DNA from: Maratus speciosus
Taxonomy: Eukaryota > Arthropoda > Arachnida > Araneae > Salticidae
DNA length: 64,000 bases
Direction of reading: 5' to 3'
Assembly: GCA_963932465.1 (NCBI GenBank)
Contig: OZ010789.1
Span: forward strand, 597,399,068 to 597,463,067
The translations under genes and the position numbers were made by a program. The notes beneath the pieces were generated by a model. That model was not told where the DNA came from, made no database searches, and saw only the letters and a program-made list of their open reading frames with translations. Of this stretch, positions 1 to 13,005 are shown piece by piece. The stretch's first letter is position 1; each line of letters starts with the position of its first letter.

Positions 1-1325
1 ATCACCTGCGTCCCACTAACATAAGAAAACCGAGTTCTTGATTTCTCTATCAGAATCTTTCGATTTGGTGAAAGATTGTTCAAGTAAATTGAATTAAGAA
101 TAAAAGTAACATGATACATTTCTTAGCATACATTTAAGGGTGGTCAAACTAGTCGCCAAATCAGTTTAAAATAATAAAATTTTCTTAAATATGAAAAAAA
201 ATCTCTTATGATTAAAATTTGCGTTGCCATCATTAGAGAGAAGTATTTAAAATTTGAAAAAAAAATAATATTTCAAAAACTAATTCGAATTTAAAAATTC
301 TAATACCATCAGTTTTGAGATCTGCGGATCAATACGAATTTTTGGTGTTAATTTCATCGCAAAGTATACCATATTTTAGGAGAAATCTCCGTGAAACATA
401 ATCAGTCGTTTAATAAGTCGTTTCATAGAATCGTTTCATTTCCGTCGTTTCATAATATCCGTTTCATAAATCCGTTACATTAGGATTATATATATATAGG
501 GTAGATATCCCATTGGCGATTGTTGCTTCAATTAACCCAGCACGGAGTTCTTCATCAGAGTTTCTTTGACGTTCCTTAACACTATTAAATATTCGCAGCA
601 AACTGTCCAGTCATTTGACCGTCTTTAAAAGTTTCTTGAACATATTATTAAACTTATCTGACCATATAATTGTCTGAGCGAAGCGAAGGCTAATACTCAG
701 CGAAATATTACTGTCCGGACACTTTACTACTACGATGGATATTAACGCCATGTCCTACTAAAAAAAAAGCCTAATAAAAAACTTTCGTCAAGCATAACTC
801 AAAAAATATTTGTCGGATTTCGTTTCTGATTGCACCAGAAGGTACCTATGAGAGTCGCCTACTGAATGCACCTACTATGGAAAATAAGTTCCAAACCGTT
901 TAAAAATTATGCAGAAAAAACTCTTAAAAAAGCACAATTTATCTGCATATGTCAGAGAAATTTGGTGTGCGTCACTTTCACCGGTTGATGTTTTCGTAGA
1001 CAACTGGTTTGAACACATGGAGCAAATAAAAAAAAAAAAAACGCACGCAGTAATATTCAATAGATCAGTTTCAACCCCGTGATCACAAACCTTGCAACAA
1101 CACGTGGCAACCAGTTTTGGTGGGCAAACAAATAATAATACAGTATTCCGTACCACGGTGACCGTTTTTAGCCTATTGTATAAAATCTGGCATGTTGTAT
1201 GACATACAATTGTGGATTATTAAAACAAAAGACACGAGTGTTTATTGATCCGGGAGGTTATCTTTCTCTGGATGTCTGTCTATCATACAGCATGCAATTT
1301 TCTTGTACAGGATGATATTATTATG
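1..1325. other. AT-rich non-coding flank, no gene seen
   Basis: No frame here looks like a protein. The only local structure is a degenerate short tandem run at about 400-480, where a GTCGTTTCATA-like word recurs several times. Translation of the longest minus-strand frame (about 875-1156) gives a low-complexity, Cys/Phe-rich chain with no family resemblance. Confidence 0.6.
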
Positions 1326-1653
1326 CAGTAAAACCTCCATAACGGACACCTCTATTTAGCGGGCATTTTTTCGATTACCAACCCTTAAATAACTGTACAT
1401 TTTTTACTCTCAGTAGCGGACACCTCCAAATAGAGGACAAATTCTGCCCTCCGAGGTGTTCGCTATTCAGAAGATTTACTGGTAAAACCTCCATAGCGGA
1501 CACACCCGATTAGTGGATACCTCTATTTAGCGGACATTTTTTCGATTACCAACACTTAAATAACTGTACATGTTTTACTCTCAGTAGCGGTCACCTCTAA
1601 ATAGAGGACAAATTCTGCATTCTCGGGGTGTCCGCTATTCAGAGGGTTTACTG
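1326..1653. mobile_element. Tandem pair of pogo-like MITE units
   Basis: Two head-to-tail units of about 156 and 172 bp lie side by side (1326-1481 and about 1482-1653). Each starts with CAGTAAAACCTCC and ends with its approximate reverse complement (…TTTACTG). Inside each unit the phrase AGCGGACACCTC occurs in both orientations, so a unit folds on itself. CAGT…ACTG ends with an AACCTC motif are typical of non-autonomous pogo/Tigger-type elements. The pair probably arose by insertion of one unit next to another, or by unequal exchange, because the second unit begins exactly where the first ends. There is no coding capacity. Confidence 0.6.
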
Positions 1654-1792
1654 TATATAATATTGATAATTATTTTACAGGGCCGCACAAAAGAATAAGA
1701 ATATATGAAACGAATATAAACTAAATTCGGGATTGGTAGATCGCTGATGGTAATGTAATTTTAGGGTGTTGTTACAGTCATCCGCAGCATGT

Positions 1793-3000
1793 TTTTAGAG
1801 TTTCGTTCATCTAACGAAACCCTACCTGTCTCACTCTTTTGTCTGTCTGTTTGTCCGTCTGTCACAGAGCCCGTTCTCAGAAACGATATATGTCGGAGAC
1901 TTGAAAATTTGCACACTTATAGCTGAACACCACACATCAAACGGCAAATAATAAAATTTTGAAAAAGTCTAATATTTAACCCTTTGAGCTCTAACTTGTG
2001 TATTTAAAGCAATTTTTCTAACTCAGCCCCTAATTAAGTTGGAGACTTGAAAGTTTGCATACTTACAGCTGAACACTTGCCATAACACGATAAATCATAA
2101 AATTTTGAAAAAGTCATATTTAACCCTCCGGTCTCTAACTTCTGTATTTTAAGCAATTTTTCTAACTCAGCCCCTAATTAAGTTGGAGACATGACATTTT
2201 TCATACTTATAGCTGAACACCTCACATCAAACGACAAATAATAAAATTTTTAAAAAGTGTAATATTTAACTCTCTGGGCTCTAACTTATGTATTTCAAAC
2301 AATTTTTCTAACTCAGCCCCTAATTAAGTTGGAGACATGAAATTTCGCATACTTATAGCTGAAATCCTCACATAAACGACAAATAATAACATTTTGAAAA
2401 ATGTCTGATATTTAACAATCCGGTCTCTAACTTCTGTATTTTAAGCAATTTTTCTAACTCAGCCCCTATTAAGTTGGAGACATGACATTTTGCATACTTA
2501 TAGCTGAACACCTGACATCAAACGACAAATAATAAAATTTTGAAAAAGTCTATTATTTAACCCTCTGGGCTCTAACTTGTGTATTTTAAGCAATTTTTCT
2601 AACTCAGCCCCTAATTAAGCATGACATTTTGCATACTTATAGCTGAACACCTCACATCAAACGACAAATAATAAATTTTTGAAAAAGTCTATTATTTAAC
2701 CCTTTGGGCTCTAACTTGTGTATTTTAAGCAATTTTTCTAACTCAGCCCCTAATTAAGTTGGAGGTATGAAATTTTGCATACTTATAGCTGAACACCTCA
2801 CATCAAACAGCAAATAATAAAATTTTGAAAAAGTCTAATATTTAACCCTCTGGGCTCTAACTTGTGTATTTAAAGCAATTTTTCTAACTCAGTCCCTAAT
2901 TATGTTGGAAACATAAAAATTTGCATACTTATAGCTGAACACCTCACATCAAACGACAAATAATAAAATTTTGAAAAAATCTAATATTTAACCTCTAATA
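1793..3000 (-). mobile_element. Helentron/DINE-like repeat with 8 x 146-bp array
   Basis: Read on the minus strand, this is an internal tandem array of about eight units with a period near 146 bp. The marker TTATAGCTGAACACC recurs at about 1919, 2065, 2209, 2355, 2500, 2639, 2785 and 2931. Next come a GACAGACAGACA-type microsatellite (about 1840-1865), a hairpin at about 1800-1820 (GTTTCGT…ACGAAAC) and a terminal CTAAAAA. The same order (array, GACA microsatellite, hairpin, CTAA) occurs on the plus strand at 55325-56284, so this is one family in both orientations. Microsatellite plus 3' hairpin plus CTRR-like end resembles non-autonomous Helitron/Helentron (DINE-1) elements. No coding sequence was seen. 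The 5' end is not defined. Confidence 0.5.
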
Positions 3001-3975
3001 TTTTGTCTCGCGCAATTTTTAAATTTAAACTGTTTTGCAATACTATTTTTTGTTCATTTTGCATAATACGTGTAATGTGACGTAATTTGTTCTATTTCAG
3101 ATTTCTAACGCATGTTAATGAATTTATTTTACGATATCCTTTCTCTTTTAAAATTCACATGTAAATATAGTTTTTATGGCGTAATTTCCAATAAGTGCGT
3201 GCTTTTTATACCTAATTATTTAATTCTAATTTGAAGGTTTTTTCTGTTTATAATAGTAACGTTTAAATAATTTTTTTATTTGAAGCAAACATTATTGTTT
3301 GCGCTGTTTATACAGTTGGCAACACTTTAAATTAATACTATTTTCTAAAATATGTAAAAAATATCTGTCAAAATGCTGAATATTTGAATTTAAAATAGAA
3401 ATAAAACCTCAAAAAATGAGTCAAATTAAAAAAATTAATGAAATCTGCAGACCGGGATCTTCTATTGAATAAAATGATGTAAAATGATTAAATTCCCATG
3501 CATAGATTTTGTTCTTATAATTTTTTTTTAATGGAACGATTTTGTCCAACTTTAGCATTAAATATCTCTTAAAATAATTCTTCAATTTGAAAACTGTATG
3601 CATTAGTGTGTTGATCAAACATTTCGCTCTAATACCACCAATTTTCATATACTTGTATGCAATAAATTTCTTAATTTTAACGAAGAAAGACCTCCGGTCA
3701 CAAAATATTCAAAACCGGCGGCGGCGGTGACAGCGTTAGTTTCTTTTTATAGAATAGAGAGATATATAAAAATGAAAACTTGTCTATCTGTCTGTCTGTA
3801 ATTGTATAAAAAATCCACAATTTGGAAGCCAAAATTGTGAAGAGATACGTACATGTGTATTAAAACATGGCCGAGACAACTAAAGTAATCCGGAATCGAA
3901 ATAACTTATAGTTAATTTTTAATTAATAAAAAACTACCAATTTAACAGCAATTTCTTATCAAATTTAAACATTTT
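3001..3975. other. AT-rich non-coding stretch
   Basis: No gene-like frame. It holds a short CTGT microsatellite at about 3782-3800 and a small GGC-rich patch (3717-3727). The microsatellite may be the remains of another Helentron-like end. Confidence 0.5.
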
Positions 3976-4480
3976 TCCTTAAAACAGTTGCCAACAATTA
4001 AAAAACACAATAAAATTATTACTACATCAATTAATTTTCTACTGCAAGATTTCCACGTGAAAAATGAAAATGAAATAAATAGTTTTCGGACTTAAAAAAA
4101 AAGGTGAATATTACGTCATAACTTTTCTATGGCAAGATATTCACGTGAAATATGAAAATGAAATAAATGGTTTGACGAATTTAAATGAAAGTGAATATAA
4201 CTTCATAACTTTTCTATTTCAAGGTTTCCACGTGAAAGAGGTAAATATTACGTCATATTGGAAATATAAAGGGCATGGTGGATATAGTATAACGTCATAT
4301 GAGTGTGAAAAATGTATTGAATCATGATAAAAGCCCGATTAGGGAAATATTGGCGTATTTTAACATTATTGCTCCAATTATAAATTGAAATATGTTCATT
4401 TATAGCTGTATTCTTTTGCGTCTGTTATATACATTTATACATTTTTATATAGCGTTTTCATATGATTAATTCAACAACAT
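3976..4480 (+). mobile_element. Diverged partial copy of the 14.0/28.9-kb Helentron-like family
   Basis: From about 3984 the sequence follows the 3' half of the elements at 14021 and 28868: CAGTTGCCAACAATTAAAA, then repeats of TTTCCACGTGAAA and TATTACGTCATA, then CATGATAAAAGCCCGA and ATATTTTAACA. Here the CACGTGAAA/ACGTCATA block is present about three times, so the internal tandem part is longer than in the other copies. Neither end is preserved. The small plus-strand frame at 4145-4327 is translation of this repeat, not a gene. Confidence 0.5.
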
Positions 4481-4689
4481 TTCGACTGCTTTTTTAATGT
4501 TTGTTTTGTGTTGTATGTTAAATTTTGAAATTGATTTTTCAGAACAAACATCCTTCAAATTCTAAGCAACTCCAGGCACTTTAGTTTGTAACAGATAAAT
4601 GGCTTTTGTATCTGTACATCTAATGCTAATATTTTAAAGTGTTATAATATTATAAAGTATATAATATTATTAATGCTTGTACGTTTGTG

Positions 4690-5440
4690 AGGTGTTATCT
4701 CTTAAACTACATAGCCAACTTAAAAACATGTTGGTGGCCATCTCTGCTCCGAAAAAAAGACTATTTTATGTCAGTGCAAGAACCTACATCGCTGCAGGAG
4801 CAAAAAAGTTCTAAAATTGTGATTTCTGCGATATTGATTGGGTTAGAAACTTTAAATTTGGTGCGGTAGTTACTTTTAAGATGTACATACTCGTAATGAA
4901 CGCTCTCTCTAAAAGGTTCAATTTGACGGATAAACGTAAAAATTTCTAGAAAGGTTCTAAACTATGATTTATTTGGAATACTGAAATTTTTGGGATACTG
5001 TTGGGGTTAGAAACTAGAACTTTGGCATTAGTAATTAATAAGATGTAAATGCTCGTTGTAGAACGAATTCTAAAAAATAGAAAGACTAAACAAAGCGGAA
5101 AAAGATCTAAAGATGATCTAAGTAACGAAAAACATGGAACTGTTAGGAATATAAACATGAAAATTGACATAGCTGTATTTATCATGACGTAAATTCTCGC
5201 AATAGAACAATTTCTAAAAATGTCGCTATATAAAACAGTGCAGAAACAAAAAACTTTCAAAAACTTTCTATTTCTCTGTTACTGCTGAGCCCAAAATCTT
5301 GAAATTTTGCTTCGGGTTAGTTTTAAAATATACAATTGTCTCTATGAATGGTTTCTAAAAAATTTAAAAAGATGAAATTAACGGAAAGCGATCTCAATTA
5401 CCATTAATTTGGAATTATTAGGTACAGCAACTTTAAATAT
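4690..5440. repeat. Degenerate tandem repeat, about 150-bp period
   Basis: A phrase like AAGATGTAAATACTCGT, then GAACG and TTCTAAAAA, recurs near 4880, 5040, 5190 and 5330. A GGGTTAGAAACT-like word precedes the first two. Spacing is about 140-160 bp and identity is low, so this is an old tandem array or satellite fragment. No gene was recognised. Confidence 0.4.
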
Positions 5441-7692
5441 TTCATAATGCTGCATTTCCTACGCAAAACATGCGATTTAAATGCAACAAAACTGATAGAT
5501 ACCCACCTAGCATTAAATAAATTGTGTAAATATTGAATAAAGACCTGTATGAAACAGTGAGTAGGTTGCCCGAATGTACTTGTTAAAGTGTTCCTTCTCT
5601 AGGCTTTTCTCTCTCTCGCCAAGGCCGCTAACAGAGGGAAGTGCCGTTTTAAATGTGATATGAATTTTTTATCCGATTCATTTTTCTAGACATTTTATCA
5701 TAAGGTCATATTCTCAATTATCATTAGTAGATTTTTTATATATTAACTTATTCTGGTGAAATTTTGTAATCGGGTTCATATTGGCGTATGTTAGCTTGCA
5801 TGATTTGCTGAATAAATATGTATGGATTTGTAAATTACTTCAAATGACACTTTGACAGCTCAAAAGTTATGCAGACGATATATTCAGATCTTATGTCATA
5901 CTTTATGTTGTAATCATTGCCGATTTCTTTTATTTAATACATGCTAAATACAGCTCAACTTGTGCAGAATATGTTTGAAAACAAAACAATACAGCGTATG
6001 TAGTGGCCAGCAAGCACTCATCATTTAAGTCCGTTCGAGCACATCAACACACTCTAACGAAGCATTGCATGCCACTTTTGATGTATTCGGTAATTTGATA
6101 CTATATTAGATTTTGAGAAGAGAATTCCTTAAATGTTATCGACAACATCATTGCATCCGTGGAAAACAGATATTGTACAATATTAACTATTCCGGGGGAG
6201 CACACACCATATAAAGTATAGTCCATTCTTTTAAAACATCATATATTTGTCATTTAAAGTTACTCAAATTGGTGCGGAGTGTCTGATTATGCTCTTGACA
6301 TCATTTTATACAGTTAAAATTCCGATATAAGTAAATGAATGTTTCATTTTCTATTTTACTTTTAATATATTGCGTACTTTCAATTTTATCTCCATGCATG
6401 GCTGTCTTAAATGGTTTGATTTCCCATTTTTTTAAACAGTGTATACGAATTTATATATAAGATTTTGTAATTCTACAATTCGTTTATTTTCATCATTTCA
6501 ATTTTTCGCAGTATATGGACAATTAAAGATAACATCTCATTTTCTTTGCTTCCACATGTTATTATTAAATCTATGTTCTCAGTAATATCGCTCAGACTAA
6601 TCCCTCTGAGGGAAGTCCTAGTGGACCATATTATGGTCAGAATAATATTAAACTATATTTAGGCAACCGTTTTCTAGAAAACGGTCGAATGATTGGACAG
6701 TTTGCTGAAAAATTTTAACAGTGAATTAAACCACATATTTTTCTGATCCTCGTCACTCTGGAATTTCAAGTTTTTAACTTCTTCAACAACTGTTTAAAAA
6801 AATGACATCAAAGATTAAATTTTTAATTGATAGCCCTACAGAAGGAAATTATAAAATTAGCTACTTCTTGAAATGACAGGTGGACTCCGTTGTATGTTAG
6901 CTGAAATTTTATGTAACACTAAGGAATCACGGAAAACAATATGTCATTTAGCCGAAATTTTCGGTTAGAATCTTGTCATTCTTATTCACTTTGACTCGCG
7001 CCTTGAAATTAACATTAATTTTGTCCGTTCTAAATAAATTCTTCCAGTAGGAACGCAGTAGGTAACGAAATGAGTACTCAATCTGATAACCTAACACATT
7101 AAACAAACGATTATTCTGAAAAAGGACTTCAAGAAATCGTTCATTCAGCTTGTGCCCGAATATACAGGAGATGTTGTAATGCATTAGTGGCTATTTTGGG
7201 GGGTGATATTGCTTTTATGTTTCAAATATTTTTTTTAAAGAATGGTACATTACCAATTGTGCAGTGTTAAACTAATATTTTTTTTCTAGCAGAGGTTATT
7301 TGCCTTTAGAAAAGAGTAGTTCTGGAACTAATGACGCATAGAATACAATTGGATATATTAACATACAAGCATTCGGAAAAATTTAAATGAGCTGCGATAC
7401 AGTTGGTAAACACAAATGGCGGCACAAATTAAGGTAGTCCTTTCCAAAGCAAAGTTGAAGATGCGTAGGCTAATAGACATTTGAAGATACGCGCATAACG
7501 GCATTATTTTTCTCTTGATTCTTCAAATTTATAGGGATTTGGTTATCTACATTCCCAGAAATCATTTGGTTTTGGATTTAGAAAAACGAATAAAGATATG
7601 TTTTACATCTCTCAGAACATTCTAAGAAAACTGACTACTTGTGTGGCATGTCAATGCTGACTAATATAGGCAGCTATTTAAAAAAGTAATGA
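5441..7692. other. Long AT-rich non-coding stretch
   Basis: No gene, RNA or clear repeat boundary was recognised in these 2.2 kb. The minus-strand frame at 6948-7184 has no stop for 78 codons, but its protein matches nothing I know. The last few hundred bases may contain unrecognised 5' sequence of the Penelope-like element that follows. Confidence 0.5.
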
Positions 7693-9095
7693 ATGCAATA
7701 TGTGGAAATTTTTACTTTATATAATCTTTCTAGCTACTTATCCGCACTTCTTAAACCTCTTACTTTAAACTCCAATTACAGTCTTAATTCACCTTACAAA
7801 TTTCTTGATGATTTACAGAGTTTTGTATTCCCTATGCGTTACATCATGGCTTCTCTCGATGTTGTTTCGCTGTTTACTTCAATCCCTTTTGATCTTGTCT
7901 GTAAAGTTATTAAAGATATCTGACCTACTCCTACACACCCTACTGATTTTAATGTCGAAGAGATTGTTGAATTGGTTAAGTTTTGTTTGACCTCAAACTG
8001 TTTTGTATTTAATAACTGTTTTTATATTCAAATTTCTGGTACCGCTATGGGATCCCCCCTCTCTGTTGTAATTCCTGAACTTGTAATGCAGAATATTGAA
8101 AAGATTATTAATTCTGAACTTGGTCCACGTATTCTTTTTTGGAGACGTTATGTCGACGATATTTTTTTGATAGTGAAAGAAGCAGACTTAAATGATATTC
8201 TCACGATTTCTAACTCTATTGGTAACCCTATTAAGTTTACTGTTGAAATAGAAAATAATGCTGAATTACCATTTCTCGACATTCTAATCCGCAGACTCAC
8301 GACTGATATCTCTCAATCTGTCACCACTACAGTTTACAGAAAACCTACTTCTACTGGTCAGTAGACTAGTTTCAATTCAATATGCCCTTTCAGCCATAAA
8401 ATAACCGTTATTAAGACTTTAGCTTTCAGAGCCATAAAATATTGCAGTTCCAGTAACGATTTTGAAATAGAGAAATGTAAAATTTATCGTGATTTGGTTA
8501 ATAATAGCTATCCTATTGGTCTTGTTAAAAAAAATCTTTAAAAATAGTTTACATTTTGTAAATTCTACCCTCCCCCCCCCCCCTTTTCAACGTAGTAAAC
8601 CTAGCTCCTTTATCTGTATCCCTTATTATAAGAACATTTCTGAAAAAAATTCTGGCATTCTAAAATCATTTAATATTGGGGTTTCTTTTAAACCTATTAA
8701 TAAATTGAGTTCATTTTTCAATAAGCATAAATTTCAATATGATAAGTCTAAATTACCCGGTGTTGTTTATATTATTCCTTGTAAAGACTGCAATAGTGTT
8801 TATATTGGTGAAACTGGTAGATCATTGGAAATTCGCCTAAAAGAACATACTGGTGATTTAAAAAAGAGTAATTTGAATTCAAAAATTGTCCAGCATTCAC
8901 TTCAAACGAATCACATTCCGCTCATTGCGAACGCCAGTAATTTGAAATTTCGTTGCAACAACTAACATAAGATTGCTCCTTGAGGCTTGGTTCACTGAAT
9001 TGCGGTCGCATGCTTTGAATGATGCTCGTTCTGTCCCTAGTGAATATTGTTTGTTTTTAAAATATCTAACTGTAACTGTTCTTGATTTGTTCTGA
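7693..9095 (+). pseudogene. Penelope-like retroelement ORF (RT + GIY-YIG), broken
   Basis: The protein would copy the element's RNA by target-primed reverse transcription; the GIY-YIG domain nicks the target. Frame 1 (7693-8364) has RT motif A as ASLDVVSLFTSIP, then GTAMGSPLS and the catalytic RYVDDIF. The C-terminal part, in frame 2 (about 8560-8965), has the GIY-YIG core as VVYIIPCKDC and VYIGETGR. A last piece in frame 3 (8970-9095) carries EAWFTELRSHALNDA and SVPSEY, usual for this family's end. Damage: an in-frame TGA at 7921-7923, TAG at 8362-8364, a frame change near the C-run at 8571-8583, and another shift at about 8965. The N-terminal part is absent, so the copy is 5'-truncated and dead. 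The family assignment is firm because RT and GIY-YIG occur in the right order. Confidence 0.9.
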
Positions 9096-9120
9096 CGTTT
9101 GAAATGCAATGGATATTTTT

Positions 9121-9163
9121 TGTACTGATGATGCCTTGCGTGTCGCTTGGCGAAACGTTTACA
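9121..9163 (+). ncRNA. Hammerhead ribozyme motif in Penelope-like 3' region
   Basis: Self-cleaving RNA motif just downstream of the Penelope ORF. Helix I is TGTA (9121-9124) with TACA (9160-9163). The core CTGATGA is at 9125-9131. Helix II is GCC/GGC (9133-9135 and 9149-9151). GAA is at 9152-9154. Helix III is the self-complementary ACGT (9155-9158), and T9159 is the expected cleavage-site H17. Hammerheads with minimal, palindromic helix III are known from Penelope-like elements and are thought to act best as dimers. All conserved core positions are present, but helix I is short. Confidence 0.6.
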
Positions 9164-9303
9164 TATTGTATTTTTAATTGTTTTTTATTGTCTTTATAAA
9201 TTTTATTTTTTATCTGTGCTCAAGTCTGTCTTAGTTTATTTTATTTGGTGTTTTAATGGTTTTAAATTCAGACGTTAAATGTATATGTACTGTAAATATG
9301 GTA

Positions 9304-9590
9304 CTTGTTAGTAAACCCGTCGATCAATTTCGCCAAATTATATAAATCGCCAAACCACTTGCCAAATTATACAAATTGACATAAATTTTATTTTAAATAA
9401 CGAAATAATAAGTAAATTAGTATAACATTAATAAAAATACAAATAAAACGTCGAAATAAAAATGACTTGATGACCTAAACATGTGTAACTTGCTTAATGT
9501 CAAGTGAATGTGACATTTAAGATCAATCATTTTTGGTATTTAGTTTTACAATTTGGCGACAGTAATTTGGTTGACGGGATAACTAACACG
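9304..9590. mobile_element. MITE with about 35-bp TIRs
   Basis: The left end reads CTTGTTAGTAAACCCGTC; the right end is its close reverse complement (GACGGGATAACTAACACG). Both sides carry CGCCAAATT further in. TA dinucleotides flank both ends (9302-9303, 9591-9592), as expected for a Tc1/mariner-type target. About 287 bp, no coding capacity. A CAAACTAGTCGCCAAATC stretch near 145-165 may be a fragment of the same family. Confidence 0.6.
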
Positions 9591-9593
9591 TAC

Positions 9594-12233
9594 AACAAAA
9601 TATTAATGAAAATGCTCAGTTAAAACTATCATCTGTTTTTTTTTCGAACTTTGAAATTAATTTTTTATTCTATTAAATGTTTTAAAAATTAGTTTTTAGC
9701 GCTATACAATTTGGGTAAAATTAAAGATTAAAACCATTCACAAAGGAAAATAAAAATTAATTAAATAAATTATATTATTTATAAATTTAATATGTCCTCT
9801 TCGCAGGACATTGTTATCATGTATTTTCATGTTATATAAATGTGCTATGTATGTTATTACACATTTTTCATTGCATTCTATTATTGTATTGCATTTTGTA
9901 TGATGTATACTACATACAACTGATATCATATAGCCTCAATTCACAGAGTTTTTGTCGAGGGAATTTTACGTATGTATATATTGAGTGTTTAAAATATATA
10001 TTCCTGTTATTTACAATTTTATGAAAAACAAACCAATGAGTTGTAGAAATAACTTCACCGTTATAATTTATCTAATTATTAATGTATACATTTTATAGAA
10101 AAGTTTTCTCGAATTGTTTTTAAATATTGTTTTGTGAGTGCCAGTTATGTCTAAGCAATGATACTATGTGGATGTTAACGAGGCAGTCAATTAATGTTTT
10201 ATACAAATTTTAGAGGCATATCTCCAATTAACACGATCGGCACTGTATATCTTCATAAGAAATTGAAAAGACTTCTATATTCCTAGCAGAAATTATTTTT
10301 ACTGCAAGTTTTCATCAATATATTACCCGAAAACTACTTCAAAATATTGTTATACTAAGAAATCGAAGTTTTTTGCTTACTATTGCACACTCATAAGCAC
10401 TCTACTACATGCTTAAAAGCGTCTAAACTCGTTTGGTTTACACCCTACAGAATTCTTATGCAATTGGAATGGATAGATACTTAAAGAATATTTGATTTTA
10501 GAACAATCTCGACCTGTTTTTGTAAAGAAAAAAAAACATAATATTCTAGGTAATATGAGAGGCTCACAAACATAGTAGATCATGTTCATAAAAAAAATGA
10601 GGTATTCCATTTACAAGCTACATAAAATGTATTTAATCCACTCCCATAGTGAACCAAATCTGTTTCCACATACCTTCTCACAAATGTGATTTGTTTATAT
10701 ACTTGGTTTACTGTAGGAGTGGATAAAACAGATTTTATGCACCCTCAAAATGGACAATCTCATTTTTTTTTTAAATGAACTTAGGTCTACTATGGTTGTA
10801 ACCCTCATATTATAATATTTTCATACTTTGTGATGACAATCAATAAACTACATTCAAGGTTATATAAGTTGAATTTGTGAAATTGTTACTTTTCTCCCAT
10901 AGAAGCCTACAATATTCGTGAATGGAAGATATTATAAAAATAGTAATCATATTATGTATGGCAGAAATATCTAAGTCTTGTATACATATTTTTCCGTAAG
11001 AAGAGATCAAAGGGGTAAATTTGAAATATGAAGATTAAAATATTGTCAATCTCATAAGTAAAATATAGTAAAATTTTTGTTAACACTATGGGTTTGTCTA
11101 TTTAGATACTCAAAATATATAATCATATTACCGTGCCATGATTACATATTTCTCGGAGCTTATTTTCTATATTTCTCATAGTTGTTTTTCATAGCATTTA
11201 TTCCCACTTTTAAATTGGGAAACATATAAAAAATATTTGGAATAAGAGAAACTTTTAAATATCTCATCAATAAATAAAGCTTTCCTTTTGTGTGATTGTG
11301 CGATAAAAATTAGGTATGTTTATAAATTGCCACCTTTAAGATGCAAGACTCTTTTTATATTTTGTAGAACATATGATTATATTTTAAATACAATTACGTA
11401 CCTCACTGTATGATTTTAAAATTTCAAACAAAATAATTCTTTTATGTATTCTGATATTTTGTTTCGGAATATATCGTTTAGTGAATATTTTTTTTTCCAC
11501 ACAAGAAATTACTTTTTTTAAACTAATAGACAAAAACGCACTGCTTTAAAATATTTGAATTTCAAGCTTTAATAAACTTGATTTTTTTCTGTCATTAAAT
11601 AAATAAAAACAGATAACATATATAGTTTTCGACCTTAAATGTGAAGTGCGTATTACATTTTCCGCTTAAATAAATTGAGGAGCTTAAAATTCTGTGAACG
11701 GAAATCATAAAACTGCATGGTGCACAATTACAGTTATCTATTCATAAGATTTGATAAACAACATAAAGTGAAATTACGTAAATATAAAGCTTTCAAGAGA
11801 ATAGATATACCAGATAGATTTTTATTATCACCCTCTTTCTTTATGAGAGGTATTACTCATTTTTATGGGAATGGTTTTTGATCAAATACTTTATAAACCA
11901 TTCTGTAATGAGTATTTATATTTTCTTGCATCCATAAAATGTCTTTATCGGATGATTTTGATGGCTACCTTATCCTTTTTCATCTGTTTATTGCGGATCA
12001 ATACTTCATTCCATTATCAAGAAGAACAGAATATAGAGAATTTTACGCATTTCAAATTCATTTCTACAGGTGATGTAGGTATGCAGTTATGTATGAACTC
12101 TTAGAATGGCAATATTACAGGTTTTAGATTTAATGTCAAAAAAGGATATTGCTGTAAATGTTCAAATGAAAGATAGTAAGAACGAAACACGATAGTTATT
12201 TTAAATTAACATGAATAAATATTTAACACATTA
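9594..12233. other. AT-rich non-coding stretch
   Basis: No gene recognised. Apart from the small foldback at 10621-10739, I see only simple AT-rich sequence and poly-A/T runs. The open frames here are short, low-complexity and rich in Phe/Ile/Tyr. Confidence 0.6.
10621..10739. repeat. Small foldback (hairpin) element
   Basis: The left arm starts CATAAAATGTATTTAATCC and the right arm ends with the near-complement GGATAAAACAGATTTTATG. The arms run about 45 bp with few mismatches (CCACTCCCATAGTGAACC against GGTTTACTGTAGGAGTGG) and the loop is short. It is probably a very short MITE. No target duplication is evident. Confidence 0.5.
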
Positions 12234-13005
12234 CAGTAAAACCACCCTAAAGCTACCACGTTCCATTCCAATAAAAATATGTCCCCCCGAGAGGTGGTCT
12301 CTTAATGGAGGTCATGTTTAAATCTAGATTTTAAATGTTGAAAAAATGTAACAATTAATGTTACTAAAAATTATTTTTCACATTAGGAAACAATATGAAA
12401 ATTTAAGTATCAAAACAAAAGTTAATTACATAAGTTAATTTCTAAAGAGTTTAAAAAATGAATACATTGACGTTTGCTTTGATTTTACAGTTTTATCTTG
12501 TATAACTTTTATTACAATGTCCTTTCGATGTTCAGTAAACAAATGCATTTTTTTTGGACGGGAACAAATTATGATGATTTCATTAATTTATATATATTTC
12601 TTTGGGAGTTTCGTGACAGAATAGGGCAGGGGAGTTTATCGATCATCATCTTTAATTTGTCATCAGAGTTAAATTCATTGGCTAAAAAGTCACAAAGGGG
12701 TTTAAACACTTAAAAGTTATCGGAATAAATAAAAGTTTTATACTTAGTTTAGAAGTTTGATCAATAATGCGCTCTCCGGAATTATTGTTCTAATAAAACC
12801 TTCTTCACGAGACAAGGAAAAAACGGATTTTGTTTCATTTTCTTCAAAGAAATGGGTCGCTCATGGAGGGATTTCAACTGGGGTGATTTCTGAATAGAGG
12901 TAAAATTAGTATTGAGCCTATGGGGATACATTTCGTTCTATGAAAAAATGGTCGTTCATGGGGGTGGTCGCTTAACTGAGGTGATCGCACAGGGAGGTTT
13001 CACTG
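12234..13005. mobile_element. Pogo/Tigger-like non-autonomous element
   Basis: Ends are CAGTAAAACCACCC and GGAGGTTTCACTG, inverted repeats of each other, flanked by TA (12232-12233 and 13006-13007). Near both ends are GAGGTGGTC/GGTGGTCGCTTAA-type phrases. The 772 bp carry no transposase. The plus-strand frame at 12498-12713 shows no DDE or helix-turn-helix features. Ends resemble the 1326-1653 units, so both probably belong to one superfamily. Confidence 0.65.

Noticed and set aside
1880..2996. CRISPR-like regular spacing of repeats
   Set aside because: The 146-bp units are repeats throughout, without unique spacers, in a eukaryotic transposon setting.
6948..7184. 78-codon minus-strand frame with varied composition
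   Set aside because: No motif, no splice or promoter context; could be chance.
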